From NCBI GenBank assembly GCA_019359495.1, contig JAHHHF010000077.1, positions 1 through 64,000 on the forward strand: DNA of 64,000 nt, read 5' to 3'. Source of the DNA: Goleter apudmare HA4340-LM2. Its GTDB lineage: Bacteria > Cyanobacteriota > Cyanobacteriia > Cyanobacteriales > Nostocaceae. This document shows positions 42,535 through 51,762 of this stretch, in pieces. The notes under the pieces are model-generated. The model saw only the letters and a list, made by a program, of their open reading frames with translations, was not told the DNA's origin and searched no databases. Both the position numbers and the translations under genes were made by a program. Numbering within the stretch: position 1 is the first letter of the stretch; the number at the start of each line of letters is the position of its first letter.

Positions 42535-45500
42535 CTAAATTAACAACTGGATCTGTGAGCCTTGCTGACTTTTATTAACTTCGATGCGGGCTTGAAAGGC
42601 TTCTTTGAGGTGGGGCATGTGGGTAACAGTGAGGATACAAGCAAAATCGGCAGCGATCGCATTAATCGCAGCAATCAAGCGATCGCATCCTTCAGCATCC
42701 TGGGTACCAAAGCCCTCATCTACAATTAACAATTGCAACGCCGCCCCTGCACGTTGTGCCAATAATTTTGCCAGGGCTAACCGAATCGCAAAGTTAATTC
42801 TAAAGGCTTCCCCGCCAGAGTAGGTTTCATAAGCTCGTGTGCCTCTGGCATCAGCAATTAAGATATCTAGGGTATCTATCAATTTGACGTTCTTCTTGCT
42901 TGATTTACTGTTTTTTCCAGCTTTTTGGGTAATAAATTGTACATGCAACTGGTTCGCACTCAGCCGCGAAAGCAATTGATTTGTCTCAGCTTCCAGTTGG
43001 GGTAGCACATTCTCAATCATCAGAGCTTGGATGCCATTTTTACCAAATGCTTGCGCTAATTCCTGATAAACTCGATATTGCTGTTTACACGATTGCAGTT
43101 GCAATTGCTGCTGTTCATACTGAGTTTGCAGGGTTTCCAGTTGGAGAGCTTGCTGTTCTAGGCGCCCCAACTTGGCAATTTTTTCATCCAGTTCCCGCCT
43201 GCGGATTTGTAGCTGCTGCTCTAAAGCTTGAATTTGTCCAGCCGGGTTGGCTGTGGCTGTTAACTGTTGGGCAAGACTTTCAATTTGGGAGGCGAGTGTT
43301 TGGCGCTCAGTCAAGCGAGCGTTTCTCGCAGCTACCAACTCATGTAATCTTGTCTGGAGTTGGGGATACTGCTGTTGGGCTGACAACATTTGTTGATAGC
43401 GCAATTGCCAAGATTGTCCTTGGCGTACTGCCATCCGAATTTGATTGTGCTGCTCGGAACTATAACCAAGTTCACTAATATGGCGCTCCAGAGCAATGAT
43501 TTGTTTAGCGCCATCAGAATCAATTTGTTCTTGTTGGATTCTGGTTTCTAATTGGGCAATATGCGCTTGTAATTCTGGTTTGCGGGCTGCTAGCTGTGCT
43601 TGGCGCTTGGTAGCATCTTTAATCTGCCCTTGTTTAATCTCTGCCCATCGCCAACGCTCGACTTCGCTACGAGCTAGGGCATGGTCTTGTTCATTGTAAT
43701 TGAGTTGTTGCAGATATTGGTCTAATTGTTGTAGTTCGGCTTGTTTATCAGGAGCATAATCACCAGCATAGAGCGATCGCTCTAGGTGTTGCTTTTCTGC
43801 CGCAATTTGTTGTAATTGCTGTTCCACATCGCTGGTAGCTTGTAACTGGGCTGCCAGCTGTCCCCGTTGTTCCCGTAAAGTATCATAACTGGCTAATTGT
43901 TGCGAAATTTCCCGGTATTCTTGCCTAAGTACCTGAATTTCCCTGTCTGACACCGCCATTTGTTCCCGAACTACCCAAAATTGCCCTTGGGTGTCCTGTA
44001 ACTCGGTTTCGGTTTTGTCTACCACACGGTTCCAGTGATGTTCATCCAAAGGACGCTCACACAACGGACACAAAGCATTGGGGTTCTGGAGCATTTGCAG
44101 TTTTTGCTCTAGTTCTCCCAGCAGTTTTTCATAGTCTCGTTGATGAGCTTGCAGACGTTCAATAAAATGACGCCTCTCCTGTCCTTTTTCCTGTACTCGT
44201 TGCAGATAAACCCGCTTTTTCTCCAATTCCTCAATTTGGATACCCACATCCATCACCGCTTGTTGCAGTTGGGGTTGGCGTCCCTGTTGGCGTTGTAATT
44301 GGTTTTCCGTCGCTTGCAATTGTTCAACTCGTGCAACTAAACCAGCATGAGTGCGATCAAGTTGGCTTTGTAGAGTCGCCCGTTGTTGCAACAAGGGTGT
44401 GACTCGCATTTGTAACTCATCTAGATGCACCACACGCTGACGCGCTGCGGCTAATTGTGCCAAACCAGCTTCGACATCACTTGACTTGGTGAGAGTTTGT
44501 TGAATTTCCCGCTCTTGTTGCTGTAACGCTTCTAGTTGGGCTTGGGCTTGTTGCAGTTGTCGTTCCAGATCGTGGATTTGCTTTGTGAGTTGTTGTTGCT
44601 GTTGTTGGCGAGACTGTTGGGCACGGGTGTATGCTTCAAATTTGGCAGCTAGGGCTTCTTCTTGCGATTGCAGATTTTGATATTGGGTGTATCCCGCTTT
44701 AATCTCTGCTTCCTGATTTAATAGCTTTTCTAAAGTTGCTAGCTGATTCTGCACCGATGACTGTTCTTGTTGGAGGCGATCGCAGTCTTGGGTAAGATTT
44801 TGGTATTGTTGCCTCACAAAACTGAGTTGTTGTTCCCAATTTTGGCGCTGGTGCTGTACAACTTGCAAACTTTGTAATTGGATATTATCAAAAGCCTGCA
44901 CCTGTTGTAATTGATTGAGTTCCGCTTCTAATTCGGCTCTTTGCGTCTGAGTGAATTCGCGTTGTTGCAGCTGGGTTTTAATGGCTTCTAAAGAACGTTC
45001 CAACTCTTCATATCTAGCTTTCAACTGACGCGACGATTCCTTGGCTCTCTCTTCCAACTCATCATACTGATTCAGTTTCAACAACTCCGCTAAAATCTCT
45101 TTCCGTTCGGCGGGGCGCTTCAGCATGAATTCATCTGCACGACCTTGACGCAGGTAGGCAGAATTAATAAAAGTATCATAATCGAGCTTAATATGTTCTA
45201 GAATCAAATCCTGCGTCGCCCTTACTCCTTTACCAGTTAAGGAGCGAAAACCAGAAGGCGTTTCTATTTGAAATTCCAAGACGCTAGCCCCACTGCGAAT
45301 GCGGGTGCGAATCACACGATATTTTTGCTGATTATTTTCAAAAGTGAAATCAACCCGGACTTCTTTCGAGCCGGAATGAATCACATCATCTTCAGCAGCA
45401 GCACGGCTTTCGCCCCAAATTGCCCAAGTGATTGCTTCCAGGAGGGAAGATTTACCTGCACCATTGGAACCACAAATACAAGCCGTATGCAGACCGCGAA

Positions 45501-45561
45501 AATCTAAAGTTGCATCACGGTAACTAAGAAAGTTTTTGAGGATAAGTTGTACTGGGATCAT
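42535..45561 (-). CDS. sbcC: Exonuclease subunit SbcC (Rad50-like ATPase)
   Basis: SbcC is the SMC-like ATPase partner of the SbcD nuclease; together they open DNA hairpins and process double-strand breaks. The 1008-residue protein has Walker A G-S-N-G-A-G-K-S-S near residues 33-41, two very long Gln-rich coiled-coil arms (~170-480 and ~520-840), the zinc hook C-P-L-C-E-R-P-L near 490, then the ABC signature Y-S-G-G-E-A near 907 and Walker B L-L-I-V-D-E-G-F-G near 945. sbcD is not adjacent in this window. In a genome full of long palindromes, as seen here, hairpin processing is a natural need, but that link is inference. Confidence 0.95.
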   Translation of the reverse strand: MIPVQLILKNFLSYRDATLDFRGLHTACICGSNGAGKSSLLEAITWAIWGESRAAAEDDVIHSGSKEVRVDFTFENNQQKYRVIRTRIRSGASVLEFQIETPSGFRSLTGKGVRATQDLILEHIKLDYDTFINSAYLRQGRADEFMLKRPAERKEILAELLKLNQYDELEERAKESSRQLKARYEELERSLEAIKTQLQQREFTQTQRAELEAELNQLQQVQAFDNIQLQSLQVVQHQRQNWEQQLSFVRQQYQNLTQDCDRLQQEQSSVQNQLATLEKLLNQEAEIKAGYTQYQNLQSQEEALAAKFEAYTRAQQSRQQQQQQLTKQIHDLERQLQQAQAQLEALQQQEREIQQTLTKSSDVEAGLAQLAAARQRVVHLDELQMRVTPLLQQRATLQSQLDRTHAGLVARVEQLQATENQLQRQQGRQPQLQQAVMDVGIQIEELEKKRVYLQRVQEKGQERRHFIERLQAHQRDYEKLLGELEQKLQMLQNPNALCPLCERPLDEHHWNRVVDKTETELQDTQGQFWVVREQMAVSDREIQVLRQEYREISQQLASYDTLREQRGQLAAQLQATSDVEQQLQQIAAEKQHLERSLYAGDYAPDKQAELQQLDQYLQQLNYNEQDHALARSEVERWRWAEIKQGQIKDATKRQAQLAARKPELQAHIAQLETRIQQEQIDSDGAKQIIALERHISELGYSSEQHNQIRMAVRQGQSWQLRYQQMLSAQQQYPQLQTRLHELVAARNARLTERQTLASQIESLAQQLTATANPAGQIQALEQQLQIRRRELDEKIAKLGRLEQQALQLETLQTQYEQQQLQLQSCKQQYRVYQELAQAFGKNGIQALMIENVLPQLEAETNQLLSRLSANQLHVQFITQKAGKNSKSSKKNVKLIDTLDILIADARGTRAYETYSGGEAFRINFAIRLALAKLLAQRAGAALQLLIVDEGFGTQDAEGCDRLIAAINAIAADFACILTVTHMPHLKEAFQARIEVNKSQQGSQIQLLI

Positions 45562-46415
45562 TGAGGCTATAGCGCCACATCTAAAGTTTTAGTCATTAAC
45601 AGTACAGATGCACTTTTTGTTAGTTTAACTAGGTAAAATTCAGGTTTCTAGTGTTTAAGACCGCAAATTTACAAAAATTAACATTATCTTGATGAGGTTA
45701 TTCATGATGGGTCAATTTTTTTACTATTTTCGTAGAAAAAATGAGCAACTTGAGAGCTTCTCCTTGATTACCTGCTGTTGAAGGAGAAAAAAGCTGATAA
45801 AGAACATCTGAAATTGGCGTCAAAAATATTATTACATCTGAGCTTTCTTAGCTGCTGTTATTTTCAAGTCAGTTTATCGTCAGTATTTTAGTGCTGAGAA
45901 ATCCAGTCCTAAAATGCTGAGTAAGAACTAAATTTTTCATTTTTCAAAAACTTATAATAAAATCCACACTATAAACAAAAATTAATATTTATAGGACATC
46001 CTAGCTAATTTTTTAAAAAACTCAGTACACATCTATGATCTTTTTCCTGTTCCCTCTCTTGCAAAGTTGCTCTACTTGGGGAAACTCCTACACCAGGCCC
46101 TAGCCTCTCCCTTTGTGAGAAGACCGCACTTTTTGCTGTTAAGAGTTCCTTCCCTATCCCGCTAGCGCTACACTTTTCTGTGAAACGCTTCTCGAACGCC
46201 CACCACGCAAGAAATTTCAGAAAATCAAATCAGATTGATATATTGATGAATAGCTATTAGCGGTAAAAAATGCTGAGGAACAATAGTCACTACACCGCGT
46301 CTTAAAAAGCTCTCTACTTTCGGAATATGCCGACAGAGAGGTTCAAAACAGCCAGAAACAATCTCAGTGAATTAGCGTCATAAAACATATCTCAGATATT
46401 AACGGAAACCCTCCT
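45562..46415. other. 850-base intergenic region
   Basis: No gene seen. AT-rich up to ~46010, then a mixed stretch (46030-46210) with GC-richer words (GCTAGCGCTACAC, GTGAAACGCTTCTCG) typical of dispersed Nostoc repeats. The promoter of the secreted protein at 46416 should lie in the last ~100 bases. Confidence 0.45.
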
Positions 46416-47135
46416 ATGACTCGCCTTTATACCTGGAAACCTAAAACAGTTGCACTCATGGCAATGGCGATTACCACGGGTGCTATTACTCCTCTATTTA
46501 CCTTGGCTTCTGCTCAAGCCCAATACATTAATAATAATGGGCAATACAATCTTGGTCAGTCTCGAACAGTAACCATTCCTGGTAATCGGAATGTGGTTTT
46601 TCCTGTCACCTACGAAAAAGAGAAGATTGTTGTTAATCCAGGAGAAACTTTACCACTAACATTAAGGATAGCCAGCGATATTATTGACTCTAACAGAAGA
46701 GTCTTAATTCAAGCTGGAACTCAAGTAGTTGGCAGGCTAGAACCTGTGAGCTTATATGGCAGCTATAGTACAAACAATAATGATCAAAGACAAGGTGTAA
46801 GATTCGTAGCGCAAGAATTGGTATTTGCCTCTGGTCAGCGTCAGTCAGTCAATGCTACCTCTCGCACATTTAGCCAAACTGAAAGAATTTCCCAAGGCAG
46901 TGACACCGGCAGTATATTAACAGATGCAGCTATTGGTGCTGGTGCTGCCAGTGTGATTTCACTACTTACCGGTAACAAGAGAATTGAAGTTTTAGAACCA
47001 GTTGCTGGTGCGGCTGCGGGTGCTTTAGCAAGTGTATTATTACGGAAAAAATCAGCTGATGTTTACGTCCTCAGACCAGACACAGATTTGGCGTTAACAC
47101 TCAACTCCAATTTAGTACTCAATCCCTCTTACTAG
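46416..47135 (+). CDS. Secreted protein, single-domain paralog of the SLH protein downstream
   Basis: A 239-residue protein with a signal peptide (residues 1-~36, A-S-A-Q-A-Q cleavage region). The mature part has an all-beta looking domain: V-T-I-P-G-N-R-N-V near 49, V-V-N-P-G-E-T-L-P-L-T-L-R near 69-81, V-L-I-Q-A-G-T-Q-V-V-G-R-L near 96-108, F-V-A-Q-E-L-V-F-A-S-G-Q near 130, then a glycine-zipper stretch A-I-G-A-G-A-A near 170-176 and V-A-G-A-A-A-G-A-L near 195. The same layout makes up the C-terminal half of the next gene. The pattern 'IPAG..V.G.L' resembles the TrbI/VirB10 beta domain, which is only a hypothesis. Confidence 0.75.
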   Translation: MTRLYTWKPKTVALMAMAITTGAITPLFTLASAQAQYINNNGQYNLGQSRTVTIPGNRNVVFPVTYEKEKIVVNPGETLPLTLRIASDIIDSNRRVLIQAGTQVVGRLEPVSLYGSYSTNNNDQRQGVRFVAQELVFASGQRQSVNATSRTFSQTERISQGSDTGSILTDAAIGAGAASVISLLTGNKRIEVLEPVAGAAAGALASVLLRKKSADVYVLRPDTDLALTLNSNLVLNPSY

Positions 47136-47175
47136 ACTTAACTAAAATTAAGTCGTGACTCTAATCATCCCGAAT

Positions 47176-47218
47176 AGCGATCGCCACCTTGATGATGTGT
47201 GCGATCGCTTATTTTTTT
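47176..47218 (+). terminator. Terminator built from two HIP1 sites
   Basis: AGCGATCGC (47176-47184) pairs with GCGATCGCT (47201-47209), followed by TATTTTTTT. The stem is two HIP1 octamers in inverted position; since HIP1 is itself palindromic, any two can pair. Confidence 0.7.
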
Positions 47219-47494
47219 AGCTCTCCAACTTCTATTTCCCTGCAACTATTTTCTTGTCAGCATCGTCCTGTTAGTTATTGAAATTTTTGGGAATAATAAA
47301 TATAACAGAATAAGTAATAGCGGAATTAATCTATTACTTATTACCTATTCCCTTTGACAAATTTTATTTAATTATGACTAGATTTCTCAAGCAATAGTTT
47401 TTACCAAAAAACAGAAAATACGGGAACTTTAAACCTGAGAAATTGTCTAATTAGTTAAGAGAAGAAAAAATAAATTTACTTGGAGTAAAAAACA
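47219..47494. other. Upstream region of the SLH-protein gene
   Basis: Nothing recognised beyond the AT-rich promoter area; the ribosome binding site TTGGAG is at 47480-47485. Confidence 0.4.
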
Positions 47495-48736
47495 ATGTTT
47501 GCTTTAAATCGTTGGCAATCTGGAACAGCTGCACTCATGGCTTTAAGCGTCACAGTCGGTACTGTAGCCCCTTTGATCACAGCTGCTCCAGCTTTTGCTC
47601 AAACTACTTTTTCTGACGTTCAATCTAACTATTGGGCTGCACAATTTATCCAACAATTATCACAACGAGGCGTCATTGCGGGATTTCCTGATGGTAGTTT
47701 CCGCCCAGAAGAAGCAGTCACACGCGCTCAATTTGCAGCGATGGTTAACAAGGCTTTCCCCAAATCACCACAACGCCAAGCCATCAGTTTTGTTGATGTA
47801 CCCAGCAATTATTGGGCATCCAGTGCGATTCAACAAGCCTACACCATCGGTTTCTTATCAGGATATCCTGGTAATCGCTTCGAGCCTAACCAAGCCATCC
47901 CTCGTCAGCAAGTATTGGTTTCCTTATCCAACGGTCTAGCATACAGCCCCACTGTAAACACCGAAACCACTCTGCAATACTTCAACGATGCCTTCAGCAT
48001 CGCTGATTATGCCCGTAGCCCCATCGCCGCCGCCACAGAGAAGCAAATTGTGGTGAACTATCCAAATGTGAAGTTCCTCAATCCCACTGCAACCGCCACA
48101 CGCGCCCAGGTAGCAGCCTTCATCTACCAAGCGTTGGTTAGTTCTAATCAAGCCTCAGCCATTAACTCGCCCTACATTGTGGCTGGACAAACCACCACTC
48201 CCACACCTATATCAGTCACCATTCCTCAAGGGACTGCTATCCCTGTGAAGTATGACAAGGCGGAAAAAATTCTGGTAACTAAGGATGAGAGTGCTCCTTT
48301 GACCCTCACAGTCGCCCAAAGCGTAGTTACCCAGGAAGGATCTGTAGTGATTCCTGCGGGTAGTCAAGTGGTTGGTCAACTGAAACCTGCTCAAGGTGGC
48401 TCTCAATTCATTGCTGAAAAACTCGTTTTGACCACAGGTCAAGAGTATCAAATCAATGCCACTTCGGAAGTAATTACCAAAACCGAAACTGTGAATAAGG
48501 GTACTAATACTGGAACCATTATTAAGAATACCGTATTAGGTGCTGGTGCGGCGGCGGCGGTATCTGCTGTCACAGGCGATCGCGCGATCGCTACAGAAGA
48601 AGTCCTCGGCGGTGCTGGTATCGGTGCATTGATTGGTTTGTTCTTCGGTAAAAATAGTGTTGACTTAATCGCTATCGACCCAGACACCGATTTACAAATG
48701 ACCGTCAATCAAAGCTTGTTGGTTTCATTAAGATAA
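47495..48736 (+). CDS. S-layer-homology (SLH) domain protein with a secreted beta domain
   Basis: A 413-residue exported protein. Signal peptide ~1-36 (A-P-A-F-A-Q). Three SLH units follow: F-S-D-V-Q-S-N-Y-W-A near 39, F-V-D-V-P-S-N-Y-W-A near 100 and a degenerate one at Y-F-N-D-A-F near 161, with the usual endings V-T-R-A-Q-F-A-A, I-P-R-Q-Q-V-L and A-T-R-A-Q-V-A-A. In cyanobacteria such domains bind cell-wall polymers. Residues ~235-413 repeat the domain of the upstream gene: V-V-I-P-A-G-S-Q-V-V-G-Q-L, F-I-A-E-K-L-V-L-T-T-G-Q, then a Gly/Ala-rich zipper. Probably a duplication in which one copy lost or gained the wall anchor. Confidence 0.85.
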   Translation: MFALNRWQSGTAALMALSVTVGTVAPLITAAPAFAQTTFSDVQSNYWAAQFIQQLSQRGVIAGFPDGSFRPEEAVTRAQFAAMVNKAFPKSPQRQAISFVDVPSNYWASSAIQQAYTIGFLSGYPGNRFEPNQAIPRQQVLVSLSNGLAYSPTVNTETTLQYFNDAFSIADYARSPIAAATEKQIVVNYPNVKFLNPTATATRAQVAAFIYQALVSSNQASAINSPYIVAGQTTTPTPISVTIPQGTAIPVKYDKAEKILVTKDESAPLTLTVAQSVVTQEGSVVIPAGSQVVGQLKPAQGGSQFIAEKLVLTTGQEYQINATSEVITKTETVNKGTNTGTIIKNTVLGAGAAAAVSAVTGDRAIATEEVLGGAGIGALIGLFFGKNSVDLIAIDPDTDLQMTVNQSLLVSLR

Positions 48737-48831
48737 TGGGGAACAGGCAACAAGTACAGACAGACGAGAAGCCGCTCTACGAGCGTCTACGCGTCAGAGT
48801 ATAATCGCGTCTCCTGACCCTTGACAAACAC

Positions 48832-50163
48832 CTAACCCCCAACTTCCCGCAACCAAATAATAAACGTCGTTCCTGGGGCACTGGGTGATGTGATAGTCGA
48901 GTTGATTGCAGGGCTGAAAACTTCTATTTCGCCCTGCATTTGCTCGATTAATTGTTTAGCGATCGCTAACCCCAAACCTGTACCAGGAATTGCTGTTTGG
49001 GCTTGTACACCTCTGTAATGCCTCTCTCCCAGGTGTGCTAAATCTTGCGGTGGAATTCCTGGGCCAGTATCACTAATGATAATTCCCAGCAAATTAGCTT
49101 TTTCCTGCCCTACCTGAATCAAAATTTTGCCACCAGGAGGCGTATATTTCAAGGCATTATCAATGATATTGTTCAACACTTCTTGTAATGCTTTAACATT
49201 GGCACGCACTAGTGGCAAGTTCCGAGGAATTTGAGCTTTTAATTGTAGATTTCGCTCTTGGGCGATCGCCTTCGCTGACACTAGCAATGGTGTCAATAAA
49301 TCTGCCAGAGAACAGTCAGTTTCTTTCTCTCCTGTCCCCGGTAATAATAAAGCTGGTTTAGCTTCTTTTTGGATAGTGGCTTCGACAAATACATCACTTT
49401 CTGGCAGTGAAAGCGTCGCCAAATCTTCCTCTGTCAAGTCAATTACTTGATCAAACTGTAGCAGTAATTCTTGTAAGCGATCGCTTTCTCGCACAATATT
49501 AGTTGCCACATCCCGGTTAGGGTCTCCGGTTCGCAGTCGCTTGAATAATAGCTTACCAAAAGTTCGTAGTGCCGTGAGCGGGTTGCGAAACTGGTGCAAC
49601 AGGTTATCTAGTAAATCTCGCTGTTGTTCTTGGAGAATTTGTTGTTGATGTAGCTGGTGTTGCAACCAGGCACGACGCTGATCCAAAATACAAGCGATCG
49701 CTAGGGTTTGTGCTATTCGTTGAATTTCACTTTGCTCTTGCTCATTCCATGCCCGGTCTTCTCTACCCGTCACTAATAACCCCATCATCATCCCCTCATG
49801 AATTAGGGGTAAAACAATTTGGTTACTACTAAGCAAATATTCCTCTGGTTTTGCCGATTCCTGTGAAGAGGCAGGAGATTCCAACCCTGCTGTCAATAAT
49901 TTCCCTTGATTCTGGGGTAAGACCAAAATATTCTTAATATCAAGTTGCTTGGGTGCTGTCGCCTCCGTAGGCTCCTCTCCTGGCATTAATATTGCCCTAT
50001 CTGGGTAGACCACTACAGGAATTAGTTTTGCCTCACCTGTAGGAGCCTCTACCAATTCTTGTGTTAAGTACACAACACTTAACGATGCTCCAAACCCTTG
50101 GGTGAGCAATGCTATTTGCTCTCGGCATAGAGCCACAAAATCTGAACTGGCAGACATTAACAT
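48832..50163 (-). CDS. GAF-domain sensor histidine kinase, probable Hik2/CSK-type
   Basis: A 443-residue soluble kinase. The N-terminal ~170 residues form a GAF-like domain starting F-V-A-L-C-R-E-Q-I-A-L-L-T-Q-G-F near 9-24. The H-box is H-Q-F-R-N-P-L-T-A-L-R-T-F-G-K near 189-203. ATPase motifs: N-I-I-D-N-A-L-K-Y near 322, D-T-G-P-G-I near 361, G-T-G-L-G-L-A-I near 391. The R-N-P-L-x-A-L-R-T-F-G-K pattern and the early Cys13 recall Hik2, the cyanobacterial relative of chloroplast sensor kinase, which senses plastoquinone redox state through an Fe-S cluster; this comes from memory of the family. No response regulator adjoins. Confidence 0.85.
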   Translation of the reverse strand: MLMSASSDFVALCREQIALLTQGFGASLSVVYLTQELVEAPTGEAKLIPVVVYPDRAILMPGEEPTEATAPKQLDIKNILVLPQNQGKLLTAGLESPASSQESAKPEEYLLSSNQIVLPLIHEGMMMGLLVTGREDRAWNEQEQSEIQRIAQTLAIACILDQRRAWLQHQLHQQQILQEQQRDLLDNLLHQFRNPLTALRTFGKLLFKRLRTGDPNRDVATNIVRESDRLQELLLQFDQVIDLTEEDLATLSLPESDVFVEATIQKEAKPALLLPGTGEKETDCSLADLLTPLLVSAKAIAQERNLQLKAQIPRNLPLVRANVKALQEVLNNIIDNALKYTPPGGKILIQVGQEKANLLGIIISDTGPGIPPQDLAHLGERHYRGVQAQTAIPGTGLGLAIAKQLIEQMQGEIEVFSPAINSTITSPSAPGTTFIIWLREVGG

Positions 50164-50433
50164 TTTTCAGAATATTCTTGGTTTAGATTACAGAATTTGA
50201 GGGAAGATTAAGGTAGAGGCTTTATTTTTCCCTAGCTCATTTCATCAAGCTTAACTAAATTTTCTTAGTAATGCTTTGTCCCTGGGAATTATATCCTCCA
50301 CCGTCTGGGATTTCTCTACCTTTAAAAATATTATCTTTGTGGGAGTCAAGAGTTAAAAACCCTTGATTTTTATAACTAGAACCTATATAATTACGACGGA
50401 TTTTGTAGCTAAAACTACAATCTACAGCTTGAA

Positions 50434-50440
50434 AGAGGAG
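50434..50440 (+). promoter_or_regulatory. Strong ribosome binding site fixing a TTG start
   Basis: GAGGAGG, 9 bases before TTG 50450, where conservation of the DUF3155 protein also begins. Confidence 0.75.
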
Positions 50441-50449
50441 GAAAATAGG

Positions 50450-50767
50450 TTGGCTAGGAGACGGAAGCGCAAAAGTCGTCGTCGCCAAGAAGGGCGGCGC
50501 ATTCTGGAGCATGTGCCTCAATATAGCATCGAGAGTGGCGAAGAAAAACCTGTGACCGCAGCGAGAAAATTCATTCAAGCTGAAGGAATCGCACCACCTG
50601 CGTTGCTACTAGTAAAGCGAAATGAACACACCACAGACCGTTATTTCTGGGCAGAAAAGGGTTTGTTCGGTGCTCAATATGTAGAAGAAAACCATTTCTT
50701 ATTTCCCAGCTTGAGGACATTAGAAGCACCTGCGGGTCAGGAAGCTCTAGTTTTAGCTGGTCGATGA
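50450..50767 (+). CDS. DUF3155 family protein
   Basis: A 105-residue cyanobacterial protein. It starts very basic (A-R-R-R-K-R-K-S-R-R-R-Q-E-G-R-R) and continues with V-T-A-A-R-K-F-I near 44, P-A-L-L-L-V-K-R-N-E-H-T-T-D-R near 60 and Y-F-W-A-E-K-G-L-F-G-A-Q-Y near 75, which I recognise as DUF3155. The start is decided by the ribosome binding site GAGGAGG (50434-50440) 9 bases before TTG 50450; the ATG further upstream at 50363 would add a non-conserved extension. The basic start suggests nucleic-acid or membrane contact. Divergent from the Hik2-like kinase. Function unknown. Confidence 0.85.
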   Translation: MARRRKRKSRRRQEGRRILEHVPQYSIESGEEKPVTAARKFIQAEGIAPPALLLVKRNEHTTDRYFWAEKGLFGAQYVEENHFLFPSLRTLEAPAGQEALVLAGR

Positions 50768-51189
50768 ACTCCAGATGGTTATCTTACGCATCAAATGCGG
50801 CTTCTGACAAGATTAACTGGCGAAACTACTCAGTTTATGCAAAAATTTATGTTTTTTTTATTTTGTAGCTGATTTGCCAGTCAAGCTAGTTCAGGCGATA
50901 GGACAGTCAACTCATTCCAAGTCATGCTTGCGTGGATTGGTTTTCAGTCTGAATCATGCAAAAGGGAGTTAGGATAGAGCGCGTCCAGAAGCAAGGGTGA
51001 AGTTGCACGCTCATCCGGTAGATTACTCGGGACGCTTCGTCAAAAGACATAATTATTTCCTGATGATTTGTCTCGAAGGAAAAACTAGCATCGTATGAGT
51101 TATCTTTCCTGCTCCCCAATGCTATTTCCGGAACATTTGCTCAGAAGTCTGCATCTTATGCTATGTCGTGGGCAAGAAAAGTCCAATCC
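50768..51189. other. Intergenic, nothing recognised
   Basis: About 420 bases between convergent genes. A T-rich run at 50851-50865 has no clear stem. Frames here are short and lack coding character. Confidence 0.4.
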
Positions 51190-51720
51190 TTATTCAATAA
51201 TCTTTAACTGTAGTACCCTCTGTAACTCACTGAGTTCATCACGGTGGGCAATTACAGTCATCTTACTTGAGGGGTGTTGCTGGCTGGGAGTTGCTTCCAA
51301 CTTGATTGACACTCTCTCAAGCCTTCCAGCTTTTTGCCAATAAAAAATACCACTCAACGGCGCTAGTAGTACCATTCCGAGAGGAAGGACACCTAAGCCA
51401 GGAGCAAGCAGCCACACAACCAGTGATAAACAAACAAGGCCAATCGCTGCTAGTAGGGTCAAAAAAACTGCTAAAAACCAGCTTGGTTTAACAAACCCTT
51501 CAAAAGTCACTTGGTTGAGTTCTTGGTCTACCGCTGCCACTCGGTAAGACCGCGAGTGGAAATACTCCTTTAATTGAGGCATTAAAGAAGCTTCATCTTG
51601 TTCTGATACCAGTTGTGCTTTTTCTATACGGTCTTTAGTTGAGGCACGAATAAAGAAAAATAGCCCAACTGATAACAACAAAGTTAGCAGCAACGTGGAT
51701 GGCAGAATAGCAGTATCCAT
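51190..51720 (-). CDS. CCB-type cofactor assembly protein of complex C (cytochrome b6f)
   Basis: A 176-residue membrane protein with one N-terminal segment (~5-24), a soluble middle, and a pair of segments (~80-125). The patterns F-F-F-I-R-A-S-T-K-D-R near 20-30, V-K-P-S-W-F-L-A-V near 76 and L-A-P-L-S-G-I-F-Y-W-Q-K-A-G-R near 118-132 fit the DUF2930 family, cyanobacterial relatives of CCB2/CCB4, which help attach heme ci to cytochrome b6. That would place it in assembly of the photosynthetic electron chain. It lies downstream of the PadR/Pex-like gene on the same strand (42-base gap). Confidence 0.75.
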   Translation of the reverse strand: MDTAILPSTLLLTLLLSVGLFFFIRASTKDRIEKAQLVSEQDEASLMPQLKEYFHSRSYRVAAVDQELNQVTFEGFVKPSWFLAVFLTLLAAIGLVCLSLVVWLLAPGLGVLPLGMVLLAPLSGIFYWQKAGRLERVSIKLEATPSQQHPSSKMTVIAHRDELSELQRVLQLKIIE

Positions 51721-51762
51721 AGCTAAATTATTGGAGGAGATTTATTCATTATTAATTATTCG

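Noticed and set aside
42981-43478. Plus-strand frame of 165 codons inside sbcC
   Set aside because: Antisense to the coiled-coil part of sbcC, whose Gln-rich codons leave the other strand open by chance.
45562-46415. Possible gene in the 850-base gap before the secreted protein
   Set aside because: All frames are short and AT-rich; only dispersed repeat words were found.
50363-50449. N-terminal extension of the DUF3155 gene
   Set aside because: A strong ribosome binding site lies downstream at 50434-50440 and conservation begins at TTG 50450.
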